DNA from: Styela clava
Lineage: Eukaryota > Chordata > Ascidiacea > Stolidobranchia > Styelidae
Direction of reading: 5' to 3'
Length of the DNA stretch: 64,000 nucleotides
Assembly: GCF_964204865.1 (NCBI RefSeq)
Contig: NC_135259.1
Location: 17,804,974-17,868,973, forward strand
Shown here piece after piece: positions 10,935-23,968 of this stretch. How positions within the stretch are numbered: position 1 is the first letter of the stretch; every line of letters starts with the position of its first letter. The notes beneath the pieces were generated by a model. The model did not search any database, was not told the origin of the DNA, and saw nothing but the letters and a program-made list of their open reading frames with translations. Made by a program: the position numbers and the translations under genes.

Positions 10935-13899
10935 ATAATATTACCTTTCAACCACGTTTATTGATATACACGATATATAGAAAAAAATTGCCTCCGGGCG
11001 ATTCGATTGAAAGACTATAAAATCTATTCTATAAAAGCTATACTATAGTCACTTATAAACAAAGATCATCTGTTCCACATTTGATTCAATTGTTGCTTAT
11101 TGCTACAGCAATGCAAGGACAACGGACGCAAATCATTTCAGAATATATATCCTTAGAGTGGTCAGATTTTTAGGCTAAACTTAGACACATGATGTCTCAA
11201 TTTGAAAGTAGGCAAGGTAATTTATCGGGGGTAAATAAATGATGATGGGCGGCCAGGAAATGGCGATTATAAAAAAAATGCACAATTACAACAAAAGCAT
11301 ACATGTTTTGAATATACCATTTAACAACATTTAACTTATACTCAAATTTGAATTTTGTAAAATGTAGATATCGAAGTATGGATTTTAATTATCGTTGTAA
11401 AGTTAGTTGTATATGATTGGTGGATATTGTTGAGACGGCCTTTATTGCCATTTCGGTCTGGATGATTTTCCTTCTTTTGCAAGCATCCCATGTGATACGG
11501 TCTGGACCAGTGGTTCCCAAACTTTTTTAACCATCGCCCCCCTACAGTACTTTATACAACTTCATCGCCCCCCGGCACTACAAAAAAATGTAAAGTTAAA
11601 AACGAATATATTAGGGACCGAATAAGAAGACAAATCATAGTTTATATTGTTTTTTAATGATATGGATGAGCTTGGTGTTCTTCAGCGAGTTTTTTATTAT
11701 ATATATCTGAATTACCCAGTTTACTGATGGAAAGGTGATTTCGTTGTTTTAATAACAATAGTAGCACGGCTCAAAACCCATTTTTCACCTAATATAGGTC
11801 GGAAATGAAAGAATCCAGGGTTCTACCTCCTCAAAAACCGTCGTGTACTCTTGCCTTATAGCATTTCACTCCCAAAATTTACCTCATTTCACATTAAATT
11901 AATGAAATCAAAGTTCATTTTCCCAAAGTTATAATAATGATTTCCGTACATCTCATTCATTCCTACAGCCTGATGACCTGCACCAAAATACTTCGCTAAA
12001 ATTCATCCCCAATTCCTCATTCTACCACGACCTCAAGTCCAATCACCAGTCCATATAATTTTTCAGCTATTTGTTTTTGGATTCACGGACTCGGATGTGG
12101 AAGAAACTGTGACCGACTATCGACTACGGCGCAGGGGTCGGCAAACTTCATGTCGCTCGCGAGACAAAATTTAGGGTTGCTAGTCTTTTGCGGGTCGCAT
12201 ATATTTTTTAAAAGTTAAAAACGGAACAGCGCGCGAAAACTGCGACAATTCGTGAACTCAACTCAGTCGCCTTATTAAAAAATTATTACAATGACATTTA
12301 ATGTGACACTGTCTTGTTGCTGCATCACGCTTGATAGCTTTACGACGCCAAGATTGGAAGATTTTCTAAATGGGCATCACTAATCCCAATTCTTTGCTTG
12401 TTCTTTGTAATGTCTCCATTTTCGAAAAACATTGTTTGCACAAATATGTACTTCCAAACATCTAAGTGAATATTCTCGCATGATTTGTGAAATTTTAATA
12501 AAGATTTTCTTCAAGAAGATATATTCTTACAAAAATTACGCACTGATGAATCATTCTCTCGAATAGAATATGAATTTTATTTCCTTATAGCATTGCAATA
12601 TATTCGAATATTTACTGCATGCGCTATTGAACCCCTGTCCTCAGCATCAACTTTTTTTCTTCGTGTTTCCATTTGTCTAATTATAATTAAATTGTAGGCT
12701 CGTTAAAAGAGTAGCTAGCTGTTCAATAGAATTTTTTAGGATATAATAAAATTTAGTCTAAACGTGTCTCACGATAAATTCTGTTACGTAAAAAATGTAG
12801 TTTAGTCCTCGAGCGTAGATTATAAATAAAAAAAATAAATTCATCGTCAAAACCGCCGTTCGGATTTTTTCCCGGGTATATACTTCCTTGTTTACATCGT
12901 GACATTGGCCAATCAGCAAGATGCAAAAATAAACGTAACAATACCCCCTTTCGCATCCGCTCAGACACACTCAGACAGACTTTCAGGCGTGGTCGTGAAC
13001 ATTCCCCCATTTTCGCGTTTTTGAATTATATTCCTTAGTTTTTAGTTGTTTTTCGGAAATTTGGATATAAGTCAATGATTACTTTGTTTTCCTATGAGTT
13101 TCAGTTTAAATACAGTAATCAAAAATTGGTGTGGAAATAGCTGTGATAGACTATAGGCTAAAATTCTTCATCGTTACTTTTAAAAAACAGATTGTTGAAT
13201 GGTATGAATTAGAATGATGGTTTGAAACAAATACCCTATTTTACAGCCAACAACTAGCGAAACCACTCTTAAAATAAGCACCGAAAATTTTAAAATGATA
13301 AAGTATAGGAAGAATTTTCGAGGATAGGTCTATTCAGTGAATCGTCCCGGTCCAGATTTTTTTACTTCGGCCGTATTTTGCCGACCACTGGGTTACGCAA
13401 ACTACCGTACCTTACTGCAGAGACGAGTCCAGCAATCCTTTCGCGTGTGATAATAGACCACGTGATTCAAGCCTGCGAATGCACACAGAGTACAGAATTA
13501 AAGAGCACAATGCGCCGAGCAAAAACAGGTTTCGCGAAATCGCCCCCCTATCGCCCCCTTTGACTTTTTCGCCCCCCTCTGTATCGTTTTCGCCCACCGG
13601 GGGGCGATATCGCCCACTTTGGGAATCACTGGTCTGGACCATCCTCGTCACCGACGTTCTTTATGAACATTGTGACTCCATATAACTTTCCATTCAAGTT
13701 GACATCAGTGCAGCGATTGAACCACCAGCCACCGCCGTAGGATTTTGCGCAATTTCCATCTCTCCACCGGTCGTTGTCCCTATCACGCGCTGTTACCTCC
13801 ATGCCATTGTGCATGGCAGCAAAATCAACACTTGTTTGATCAATAGTTGTAGTTATTCTCAGTTTAAAATTTCCCTTTTCGTCACCGATGGAAAATTGA
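10935..13899 (-). pseudogene. FReD last-exon pseudogene split by a transposon
   Basis: On the minus strand 13899-13632 and 11507-11403 together match the last exon of the gene at 3.7-6.5 kb: FSIGDEKGNFKLRI, DFAAMHNGMEV, a DRDND calcium-type loop, GGGWWFNRC, and a C-terminal IIYN then stop. A splice acceptor (TTTACAG|TC) and intron-like sequence precede it, so it arose by DNA duplication and not from mRNA. It is broken twice: a 2.1 kb hAT-like element sits inside (11508-13631), and the distal part has one extra A (an AATAAAGGCC run where the intact copy has GATAAGGCC), which shifts the frame before the end. It also lacks three codons near the MF..DEDGPD stretch. The matching 3'-UTR continues to about 10935. 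Upstream exons were not found. Confidence 0.8.
11508..13631. mobile_element. hAT-like element inserted in the FReD pseudogene
   Basis: 2124 bp. The ends are CAGTGGTTCCCAAACTTTTT and, inverted, CAGTGATTCCCAAAGTGGGC. The 8 bases GTCTGGAC occur directly outside both ends (11500-11507 and 13632-13639), a perfect hAT-type target-site duplication whose bases belong to the FReD exon. The interior has no transposase frame. Just inside both ends are CGCCCCCCT-rich stretches. A nested CAGGGGTCGGCAAAC-type end lies at about 12132. Confidence 0.85.
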
Positions 13900-14085
13900 C
13901 TGTAAATAAAGGTAATGAGAATGTTGAATGACTGCGTCAAGATACCTCAACTATGGAATACATGAACTGATTGTATATTGTTTATCCAAATTGGTATACA
14001 ATATATTGTTTAGTGGCAATGAAATCTTTTACAGCGGACGTTGCAATGTTTTTTTGCAATAGTTAATATTTTTTTGAAGCAAGAT

Positions 14086-14414
14086 CACTGGTTCTCAACC
14101 AATGGGCACTGGTCAACTGCTGGGCCACAGTAACACTTCCAGGGGGGCCACAAACTTATTAGAACTTCTGGAGTTGTTGATACATTCAGTTGTATTTGTG
14201 CCACTACAGTTAAGTTTTGATTGTGGTAGCAATGCATGATGGTACGTTTTTTTACTACTGAGGGGTATTATATTTTTATTAGTAAAATAAAAGTGTCTAT
14301 TTTTGCGAGCATAGTTTTTTGCTTTTTTTGTAGTGCTTGCATAAAAAGTCAATGAATCATGAAATTTTGTGCAACGAAAGGGAGCCACATAAGGAAAAAG
14401 GTTGATAATCTCTG
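14086..14414. mobile_element. hAT-like non-autonomous element
   Basis: Begins CACTGGTTCTCAACCAATGG and ends ...AAGGTTGATAATCTCTG, an imperfect inverted repeat. The interior ('aactgctgggccacagtaac', 'cttccaggggggccacaaa') matches the element at 4838-5149, so both belong to one family and sit beside the two FReD copies. Confidence 0.55.
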
Positions 14415-14504
14415 ATCTAGATTTAGCGGGAGCGAATGATTAGAAATAGAAGGAAATATTAATTTGACATCAATGAGAGTGAATTAGACTTTATATCTAG
14501 AATC

Positions 14505-17500
14505 TAGATGAACAATTCAATAAATCAATCAATCAAATTGTTTTTTTATCAGACATCTCTGCAAAGCATAAAAAATTGAAAACAAGTAAGATTACAAAAA
14601 TATAAAAATATTTGTATCGAAGCAGTGCTGTTCCGGCACTTTTAGGTTAACGTTTCTGGGAAAAGTTAAAAAATATATATTAGGTTTAGTAATATTACGA
14701 TACCAAAGAAATACCAGTACTGAAACTGGTAGCTAACGCGAAAAGATATCTTCATGACAGTAAAAATAGCTCAATGAACATGTGAGGTAATTGTATTGTA
14801 ACATGAAAAAATAGTACAGATCAACAATCATGTCTAGGAAACACTAAACACTAAAATAAAACTATGGTCTTGAAAAATGCAATACACATTCATGAAGAAT
14901 ATAAGGATAGTAAATGGTTGCGCAACTGAGTTTTAAAATTTGGATATGTTGAGTCTTTAATACTAAACGGTAAGTCATTCCAAATTTTTCCCTCGGTATG
15001 TCTCAGAGTACTTTGTGTCCGCTTTGATTTACATCTTGGAACAAAAAAAAAACTTGGGCTGATGATCGGGTGTGATGGCTATGTACATAAAACTGTGCCT
15101 TGAAATATTTATCAAAAGCTCTTGGTAATAAAATTGATGAGTATTATTGCATTACTTTTGCAACTTCAAAAAGACACAAGTCTTTTGAATTTGAAAATTT
15201 CCAATTTAGCAAACAAAGGGGTACAACTGGAACGAGGTGGAGAATTAGATAATATTCTTACAGATTTATTTTGTAGAACTTCTATGCTTTTTACAATTCA
15301 TTAGTAACTGAGTATCCCCATGCCAACAAACCATAATGAATATGAGATTGAAAGAGGGCAGAGTATATCATACGCAGAACTCGAGAGGGGAGAAGTTTAC
15401 GAACTCTACTCAAAATTCCTACAGCATGTGATAATTTCCTTAACAAATCTGAAATATGTTTATTCCAGTTTAGGTTTTCATCAATATATATGCCTAGGTA
15501 TTTATAATATTCTACTCTTTCAAGAAGTTGATTGTCATTTGTGGCCTGGAAAATTGGAGATGTGGATGAATTACTTGAAGCAATTATGAGAAATTTTTTG
15601 AGAAAAATGATTTAGCAATGTTGATCGACAATTTATTATTGGCCATCCAATTTTAATCTTTAATGAGTTTATTATTTATATTTGCCTGCAATGATGACAT
15701 AGATGAGGAGCTCGTGGACAATCCAGTGTCATCCGCAAAGAGTTTTGTGAATAGAATTGAGGCATTGGGGAGGTCATTTACATACAGGAGAAAAAATAAT
15801 ACTCCAAGAATTGAGCCTTGAGGAACTCCACAGGTAATAGGAAGTTGACGATTTCGTGTCATGTGATAGTTGAACAAGTTGTTTTCGATTGGTTAAATAC
15901 CTAGATAGAGGTTTCAAAGGAATACCTCGCATACCATAATGAGTTGACTTATGCAATAATATTTTGTGGTCGACCGTATCAAATGCTTTTTGTAGATCTA
16001 TAAAGACACATCATATATTTTGTTTATCATCTAATTGTTTGTGAAAGTAATTAACAAAATCAAGTATGGCATGGGTAGTAGATTGCCCCCTTTAAAATTG
16101 GGATTTATTCAGCAAATTATGTTTATCGATAAAATGAATTAGCCTTTTGTATATCAACTTCTCAAATAAGAGGGCGAGACTGGAAAGAATTGAGATGGGT
16201 CTATAATTCTCAGTTTTAGTCTTATCACCAGATTTTTTAATAACTGGTGTAACTCGTGCAGATTTTAAGATATCCGGGAATATACCATAATTCATTGCAG
16301 CGTTGTATAGGGTTGCCAGTGGGGTACATATAATGTCAGCAATATGTTTAAGGAAGAAATTTGGTATATTATCTGGACCAACAGCTTTTCCATTTTTCAG
16401 GTCACTTATTGCATTGAAAACTTCCATTTCTGTTGATGTTTCAAGAAAGAGGGAGTGTTGGACAGGTGAGCGTAAAGATGTTGTGAATGACTCTGATGTT
16501 GGTTTAATTGTTGAGGCCAATTTTCTTCCAATATCAGAAAAATATGCATTGAATTTATTTGCAATTTCAGTTTTGCCAGCAATTATTTTACCTTTCATAT
16601 CAGTCAGTTCATTTATCACTTGACTAATTTTGCTTTTCTTATTTACAATTTGACTTATGGTTTTCCAAGTAGCCTTAACATCTCTTCTATTGTCAGCTAG
16701 TAAAAACTGATAGTGAAGTTGTTTGGCTTTTTCTTTTGCCCGGGTGAGGACTCGGCTATACTTTTTGTAGTGAGTTAGTAGGTTTGGAGAAGAATTTCGT
16801 TTTGTTCCAGTGAATATCGTATTTTTGTTACTAAATGATATTCTCAGACCCTTGGTTAGCCAGGGTTTGGATTTCAAACGTGCCTCCCTCCTGGAAAGTT
16901 TTTTCAATGGGGCATGTTTTTCGATCAGTCCTCTGATCAAATGGACAAAATTATTGAAAATAGGGTTTAGTGTTTCTGAATTTACTCCAAGGATATTAGT
17001 ATGCCACTGTTTAAATAAAGTGCAAGATTCATTTTTAAAATTGTCTATTGATAAATTTTTCATGCTTTTTTTATAATATGTTTAGTGAGAAAATTGAATT
17101 GGTTTTCACTTTTACATATAATAGGTAATGATCCGTAATATCACAATGTACTACATATGTCTTTAAATCTTTTTTAATATATAGGCATACACCACCAGAT
17201 CTAATGTGTTTTTGAATCGATCTTATTTTAAGGTGGACTAGAAAAAAGTCATTCAATATGAAGGTGAAATTGGAGATCTCAGCATTCGTGATAATTTTGG
17301 TGTCATTCAGGAGAAAAAATTCGGACAATTCAGGACCAGGACTTACATTTCAACAAGGAGAGTGTATACTATCACACAATGTCATTTGGCATGTATCGCA
17401 TAAAAAAGGGTGGATGCAGATCTATCTGTACATACTTATGTATGTGTATATACATAGGTAAGTATGGTCATACAAATTATACAAAATATAAAAGATGTTA

Positions 17501-17865
17501 CTTAATTTTCGAGAGGTCATCCTCAAAATTGATCTGAATTTTTTTTTGTTGTTCTGATATCATTTTTCTTCCTAATTACTTTACCATTGTGGATCCATAG
17601 GTGTTTATATCCACACTGATTTTTGATATTACGGGCATTGAAAAGTAGATCTTTATTGTTTTCTGTTATATTTTCGTTAAATCTCACATTTATTGCATTA
17701 TGGGCGAGGTCTTTGTACAATAGATCCGAAAAAATCACCCTCAGCTCTATCTTCGGACTCTCGCGTATGCAAACCTTTCGAATCAGGGTTCCGTATTTTG
17801 AAAAAGTGAAATTCCCGATACGCCAACATTTCGAATAGTGTTCACTTTTATATGTGAAAATCAAA
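14505..17865 (-). mobile_element. CR1/Jockey-like LINE, 5'-truncated or decayed
   Basis: Read on the minus strand. 17864-17523 resembles the end of a LINE ORF1 (LFNARN...LWIHNGKVIRKK). 17328-17071 carries an endonuclease-like RSGGVCLYIKKDL. 17063-16092 is the start of a reverse transcriptase (GKAVGPDNIPNFFLK, ENYRPISILS). 15956-15653 holds the core, with CGVPQGSILG and the catalytic FADD. About 15010-14890 encodes a typical LINE C-terminus (KIWNDLPFSIKDS...NFKTQLR). The 3' end is a short TTGA-type tail near 14515-14540, as in CR1/Jockey-like elements. Frames are interrupted by shifts and stops, so this copy is not active. The clade is inferred from motif wording only. Confidence 0.8.
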
Positions 17866-18850
17866 GAAAAATCTGCCTAACTTACAACTCTGGAATCACT
17901 ATAACACGTCTGCTTGACTGCGCACCGTTTGAGGAGTTTTAAATGGTTTTTTTTACCCTTTTTACTCTACATTTTATATGTAAACCACGGAAATTAAAAT
18001 TCAGTACTGGGCCAGGTTCACTACAAATATCATTTTATTTACTCTTACCTAAAATACCGGTGTAAACCGTTCGACAGGGATTCTCGATCTAGGTCCTTGG
18101 CCTTTGCAGATACTGCAGAATCATTTCCTGCTAAAATTCTGCTGGATTTACTGTGGCCATTTCCAGAGAGGCTCATCCAGACGTGTAGATGACCGTGTAT
18201 ATCAAAAACTCAAATTGAAACTTTTCATACTTTTATATGATGAAATCAAAGCAAAATCCTTCCTAGCTTACAACTCCGGAATCCCTGTTACACACACGCC
18301 TGCTTAACTACGTACCGTTTAAAAAGTTTTAAATGTTTTTTTTTTTATCTTAACTCGGTCATTTTATACGTTGGCCCGTCTTTGCAGAAATTACCGAATA
18401 ATTTTCTGCTAAAATTCCGCTGGATTCAGATAGGTCGTTTTAAAAGAGGCCCATCTTGACGCGTAGATGACCGTGTATGCATCTTGCCGGCCTAACCTGC
18501 TCAAAAACTCCAAATAAAACTCTCCATAATCTTATATGAGTAAATACATGCAAGAACCTTCCTAACAATTCTGAAATCACTGTAACACGCCTGATGGACT
18601 ACGTACACTTGAAAAGTTTCAAATGTTTTTATTTTATCTTAACTCGGCCATTTTATATGTGAGTCACGGCGAATAAAATTCACTACGGGGCCAAGTTTAC
18701 AACATATATCGTTTGCATCATCTCGCGAACTCTAATTAAAAATATTTTTGTCCCTACTCGGCCATTTTTCATGTAGTCCGCGTGAAATTGAGTACAGGGC
18801 AAGTTTACAACAGATATTGTTTTGTTAACTCTCGCATTCGATAATGACTC
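17866..18850. repeat. Diverged tandem repeat of roughly 300-370 bp units
   Basis: Three units share, in order, 'cttacaactctggaatcac', 'acacgtctgcttgactgcg', 'gtttgaggagttttaaatg', 'actcggccattttatatg' and 'ttcctgctaaaattctgctg'. Unit starts are near 17880, 18250 and 18555, with partial copies to 18850. No coding sequence. Confidence 0.6.
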
Positions 18851-18896
18851 TCTATCCATCCTGACGTGTAAACGACCGCGTCTCTAACTGTCTTAT

Positions 18897-19108
18897 CCAG
18901 TACTCCCGTAGTATGTGTACCAGGTTAGGGCTCGGCCATAATTTTATTTCGATTTTCCTCATTTTAGTTCTATTACAAGTTCGGGGACTGTCTGTGTTAG
19001 CCAGGTGAATATCCCCCTTCCCATAGGTTTCAATCCTTTTATACAACGTGATGTAAAATAGGTGAACAAAATTAGTCACCTCCATTTTGGTACACAGACT
19101 TCTGGATC
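18897..19108. repeat. Foldback-family repeat
   Basis: Starts TACTCCCGTAGTATGTGTAC, contains CAGGTTAGGG, the 'ttcggggactg' core and the 'ccataggtttcaatcc' block, and ends with GGTACACAGACTTCTGGA. The inverted outer arms are partly lost. Confidence 0.65.
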
Positions 19109-19522
19109 GCCCCTAATTTGCTCAAGAACTCAAATTGAAACTCTTCAAATACGAACACACCAAACTACGGTATCTTACCAATTACCGCCAAGTAGAGCCA
19201 CTTTCATTGTTTACTAAATTCACTAAACCGATGTATATCTTTCTGTCAAGATCTGACAGCGTCTACGTGTTATGCATCAGAATATTTCATTTTACACGAT
19301 TTTGGTCGGAATTAAGACAGTTTTAAATTAAATATTCAGGAGTATATACTGTTTGTAAAACTGCAAATTAAGTGTAGTTTTTAAAATGTCTCTGGAGCCG
19401 CATGCGGCTCTTTGTTCTCGGAGCTCTGGCTTCCGTGAATCAAAGTGGTTACAGTACTTTTTTGTTCGAAGCAGTGGGGATTTAATGAAAGTCGTGGGCA
19501 TAAAATCTATTACAACTCACTG

Positions 19523-19745
19523 ATACTCCCGAAGTATGTGAACCAAGATGGCGGACACCGGAACGTAATATGTGTACCTGGTTAGGGTTATTTTCAGGTA
19601 AAAATACTACGGGAGTCACTTGGCTAGTCCCCGAACTCGTAGGAGAACTAAAAAAAAATTTAAATAAAATTATGGCCTAACCCTAACCTGATACACATAC
19701 TCCGTTCCGGTGTCCGCCATCTTGATTCAAATATTACGGGTGTAC
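19523..19745. repeat. Foldback MITE-like repeat, near-complete copy
   Basis: Left arm: ACTCCCGAAGTATGTGAACC, AAGATGGCGGACACCGGAAC, GTAATATGTGTACCTGG. Right arm, inverted: CCTGATACACATACTCCGTT, CCGGTGTCCGCCATCTTG, then ATTACGGGTGTACTC. The loop contains 'ctagtccccgaactcgtag'. Long arms and a short loop would fold into a hairpin. Confidence 0.75.
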
Positions 19746-19749
19746 TCTA

Positions 19750-21340
19750 ATTACACATCACAACAAGTATAAGTCGAGAGCGGTAAAAATATATTGCATT
19801 AAGGTGATTCAAATCTGACAAAAAGAAATTTTTCTTTCCATTTCCAAGTTTTTTTTATTTTGTAGTGAACTGAATTTTCGCAATATTCGTAATTTATTTG
19901 GCTTCTCCTCGGTGATTTTTAAAAACTACTGAAATTAGAGTAGATGTTGCGGCTCCGAGTAGGTTTGAGTTTGACGGATTAAATGCCAAATGGCTCTTTC
20001 AATGCTGACGATTGCCGACCCGTGGTCTGAGTTGTAGGATTTTAGTGACAAGGTACTACTAGTCGGAAAATTAAACTTGGAAATTGTATACATAGCTACC
20101 AACAAACGATTTTCAGGGAGACTTCATAAACAGAACCCATGCATTTCTCAACTATTCCTATAAAAATGGAGAAAAATTATCTAACACCTGAACTTCTGTT
20201 TGTAAATGATTGTACTCGGAAAACTCATTAATCCAGGACAATTTGCACAAAAATTATGTTCTGTCTATGTAAATATATTCCAAATGACCTGGGTTCTCGT
20301 GGTCAGCTTGCATGTACAGCAAGTACCAATTCAATTAGGGATTTATAAGGTACGTAAAAGGCCTGTTTGGACACGTGAAGACTAATAATATTGACTATTA
20401 CTTACGCAGCCCCGCAAATTTGATACCTGACAAACTTGTTGCCACATTTCTACGCTATCGTTGTCAAATTTTATTAATGCGTTATTGCTTCTTTGGACAG
20501 TTACAAAATTAATCAAGTCAGTGTTTTATTGAGTAAACCAATAGCTCACGGAGTCAATAGGTTTCTTTCACGGCCCCCCTGAGGATTCGTATGCAGCACT
20601 TTAAGAACCTATGGTGTATATTAAAACTTTAGATAATTTCAATATGTCATATGATATAGTTTGCCTGACACAATTACAGTAAAATTCAAACTCCTAGCGA
20701 CGAATTTTTCAATAGTGCAAAACCCTCCGCGTGTTTTATAAACATTGAAATTGCATCTATTCTTGTTCTAGTCTCTTCATTATAAATGAAGGAGTACAGT
20801 TTATTTCGTGATTATTATTAGCCAGGAGTAACTAAAATCAAAACCTTCAAATTCAAATCGAAGAATTTTTCAATAGTACGACCCCCCCGCGTGTTTTCTA
20901 AACATTGAAATTGCATCTATTCTTGTCTCAACATTCACTTAATATGGGGAATACAGTTCCTTCCGTGTAGATTATATACAAAAACATGTTTATAACTGCA
21001 ATATATTAATCAAACAGAAAGTATAGACGCAACGACCCGTAAATCTTGGTTTACATGATTTTGGTTTACATGACTACGCAAATGTCACATTTTAAATAAT
21101 AATTTACGGTAAGTTATTTACTTGAACCAATAATAGATTTTTTTGTTTGTTTGAATATATATCTTCATTGGACTTCAAAGATGATTTTAATTATTAATGG
21201 CTATCTACACCAGACAAAGAAATTTATATTGCAACAGTTTTGTGGAATTTAGTACCTCATAGCTAGCTGCCTTTCTGATCGTGTTGACATGAATTACCTC
21301 AAGTCTCGCGTTAATCCGCTTCTGTTATCACACGGTGTAC
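19750..21340. other. Intergenic; one short direct repeat
   Basis: No gene recognised. A block containing 'aatttttcaatagt', 'ccgcgtgtttt' and 'aacattgaaattgcatctat' occurs twice, near 20705 and 20865. Confidence 0.4.
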
Positions 21341-21357
21341 TACTATAATTCTGTGGT

Positions 21358-21562
21358 GACCGTACATTTGAACCCATGTACATTTGAACTCACGTATATT
21401 TGAACTCATGTGTATATCCTCGGGTTCAATCTATATGCGGGTGCTAAAACACATGGGTTCGGAGTTAGTATGGGTTCAAATATCCGTAAAACCAAAAAAT
21501 TCTCATATGTGTAATAGTATGCAGGTGCAATTGTCGTGGGTTCAAATGTAATGGAACCTAAT
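21358..21562. repeat. Small inverted-repeat element rich in GGGTTCAAAT words
   Basis: The stretch between GACCGTACATTTGAACCC and GGGTTCAAATGTAATGG is a set of direct and inverted copies of ACATTTGAACCC / GGGTTCAAATGT. It looks like a small palindromic element. No coding capacity. Confidence 0.5.
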
Positions 21563-21609
21563 TCTGTATAATTACAGCAGCTTTTAACATCCCAGTGGCC
21601 CCGTACCTT

Positions 21610-22960
21610 AGCTCAGGGGTGCGCAACCTTCGGACCGCGGGCCAGGTGCGACCCGCAAGAAAATCTTTTGCGGCCCGTGGAGAAGTGCCAATTTCAAATA
21701 ATTTGGTGGTGATTCCAATACATTTGCGTTGCAAAGCTTATACCTGAGTCCAATTTGGTATCTATGCCGGTGGTTCTCAACCTTTTATGACTCGTGGCCC
21801 CCTTCCGACGGCTCTTTGCACTCGTGGCCTCCCTGTTCATCACTCCAAAAAACTAGACGTGTTGGATTGTACTGCGTATTAACGACCTTGCATAGAACGC
21901 AAAAACAAACTACAGGCAAGAAAGTCAAAGCTTTTTATTAAACAATCAATGGAAATCTTGCGCTTGGGACTGTCTGACTAGTTTTCTTATATTAGGCACC
22001 GTATATAGCCAGACGAATGTCACTGTCAATATCAAGACGGTTTTTAGATTTTATTTTGATGGTAACAAGATCAGAAAATCAGATTTGCACGAATAGGTTG
22101 TGGCAAATTGAACTAGTAATTAGGAAGCTTACTAAGTAGTGGGTAAGAATCCCAAAGAGATAAAACTAAAACATCAACCAATCTAATTAAACATCAAAAC
22201 AATTTCATGCTTTACCTAAATTGTAACAATTTGGAGAGAAAATAGTTTAGTTTTGTTTCTTTCAGTTGTTGCCCGCCAGTAATTTAATTTTTCTTAGATG
22301 TGAGTACCGTTCTATTCTGAGTGAGTGCGAGAAGCCTTACACCGAGCAAATTCTTGTAACAACATCAAGAATTGTCATTTCAACGATGGACTTCCCACGC
22401 CACTTTCATACATATGCGAGACCCGTGATATTGATTTCAATTTATATTTTCGTTTGAGGAATTATGAAAACTTTACCAGTTTATGAATGAATTTACAATA
22501 AAATACGATTGCTAGTTCATATTAACACATTCTAGAGTTTTATGAAATGTTTGCATTTTAACGAGGCATAAATATAATTCAGGCGCAAAGATCTAGTAAA
22601 TTTGTATTGCCGCTACTTTTTTTCCAAAATCCCAAATTGGTTTCATTAAAGTATCAAATAATTTTAATACTTTTGGAGGAACACGTTACAGTAGAAAATA
22701 TGGATATCATAACCAAATTTTAAGATATTATGTATCATGACAGACATTACAAAAAAACAGTCTACTAAATTCTCTCATTTTAACTATTTATTTATACCAC
22801 TCAATTTGGCGCCTTAATTTTATAGTAAACCTAAGGCAAATGTAGATATCACTCAGTAAAAATTTGACACTACTTACATTCACTGCAATATAACAAAAAA
22901 CAACAATAGAATTTTTTTTAAATTCTCGGAAGTGCCTTCTCAATGAATCACATAAAGCTA
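21610..22960. other. Intergenic with hAT-like ends
   Basis: A CAGGGGTGCGCAACCTTCGG end (21614) and a GGTGGTTCTCAACCTTTTATG end (21769) show hAT-like remnants with no visible partner ends. The rest is AT-rich with no gene that I can support. Confidence 0.4.
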
Positions 22961-22962
22961 AT

Positions 22963-23968
22963 TTAAACCAATTTTTCGACATCACCAGCCGGACGCCTCA
23001 ATCTAATACTCATTCTCAAACTAAGAACTTCTGGGTGGGTATAATTACGCGGTTTCGCGTGAATAGGGCGGATTTGACTGAGATGCTTGTGCTTGTGCCA
23101 ATCAAACCGATACATGAATACATTTTGAATTACGTGTGACGACTTATTCATAACAAACTTAACAGCTAACGTGTGAGATTCGACCAAAGTTGTTTTAATT
23201 GAATCTGAATCAGTATCCACAAGGGATGGCTTAAATATTCAAAGTTTTATTACGAATTTTTAAAATCTAACGTTTTAATATGAATACTGAAAGTTTTTAG
23301 TCTTAGAAATTAGTATTGACTACAGAAAATACGTCTCCGATCCTACTCTTTTGAAATATCTATTTATTGCAAGCTGTCAAATTTGAGGAAAAATGATTTT
23401 ACTCCTATCACTTCGAACAAGCGCTTTCTCTGATATTTGAATATATGAATAGCGGTACTCTTCTCGGAGAGAGCGGAATCTTTCCGGTTCGTCTTTGCTT
23501 ACAATTCATTACCTTTGAGTGAGATGGTAGACACATTAACATGGTACTTTTCACCGATTCCACTATTATCGCGCCTAAATTACTAACTTTCTCATGGACA
23601 ATACCAGTAATCCCATTTAAACCAATTATTTTGAAATTATTGTTACCAATTTTAAACCCTAAACTAAGAACAACTTCTGGGCGGGTATAAAAGGAATTAC
23701 GCGGTTTCGCGTGAATAAGACGGATTTGATTGAGATTCTTGTGCTTGTGCCAATCGAACCGATACATGAATACATCTTTAATTCTGTGTGACGGCTTGTT
23801 CATAACAAACTTAACAGCTAACGTGTGAGATTCGACCAAAGTTGTTTGAAAAGAATCTAATGATAGTATTGACAACGGATGGCTCAAATATTCAAAAGGT
23901 TTTAATATCAATATTGAGAATCTTATTCTTAGAAATGAATATCGACTTGAAGAATTTGCTGTTCTCAT
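22963..23968 (-). repeat. Two tandem copies of an unidentified segment
   Basis: Blocks at about 23025-23245 and 23665-23900 are close copies. In the minus frame both read VESHTLAVKFVMNK, FMYRFDWHKHK and HAKPRN. I recognise no domain. Differences between copies mostly change the amino acid (P/S, R/V, K/Q, D/N, L/P), and the frames diverge on both sides, so there is little sign of protein constraint. It could be an exon of an unknown gene or a non-coding duplication. Confidence 0.45.

Noticed and set aside
13412..13651. Frames of 60-79 aa at the right end of the hAT-like insertion
   Set aside because: They come from the CGCCCCC-rich terminal repeat on opposite strands, not from a gene.
20690..20940. 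Repeated 'ccgcgtgttttctaaacattg' blocks considered as a CRISPR-like or satellite array
   Set aside because: Only two copies with unequal spacing in a eukaryotic context; just a short direct repeat.
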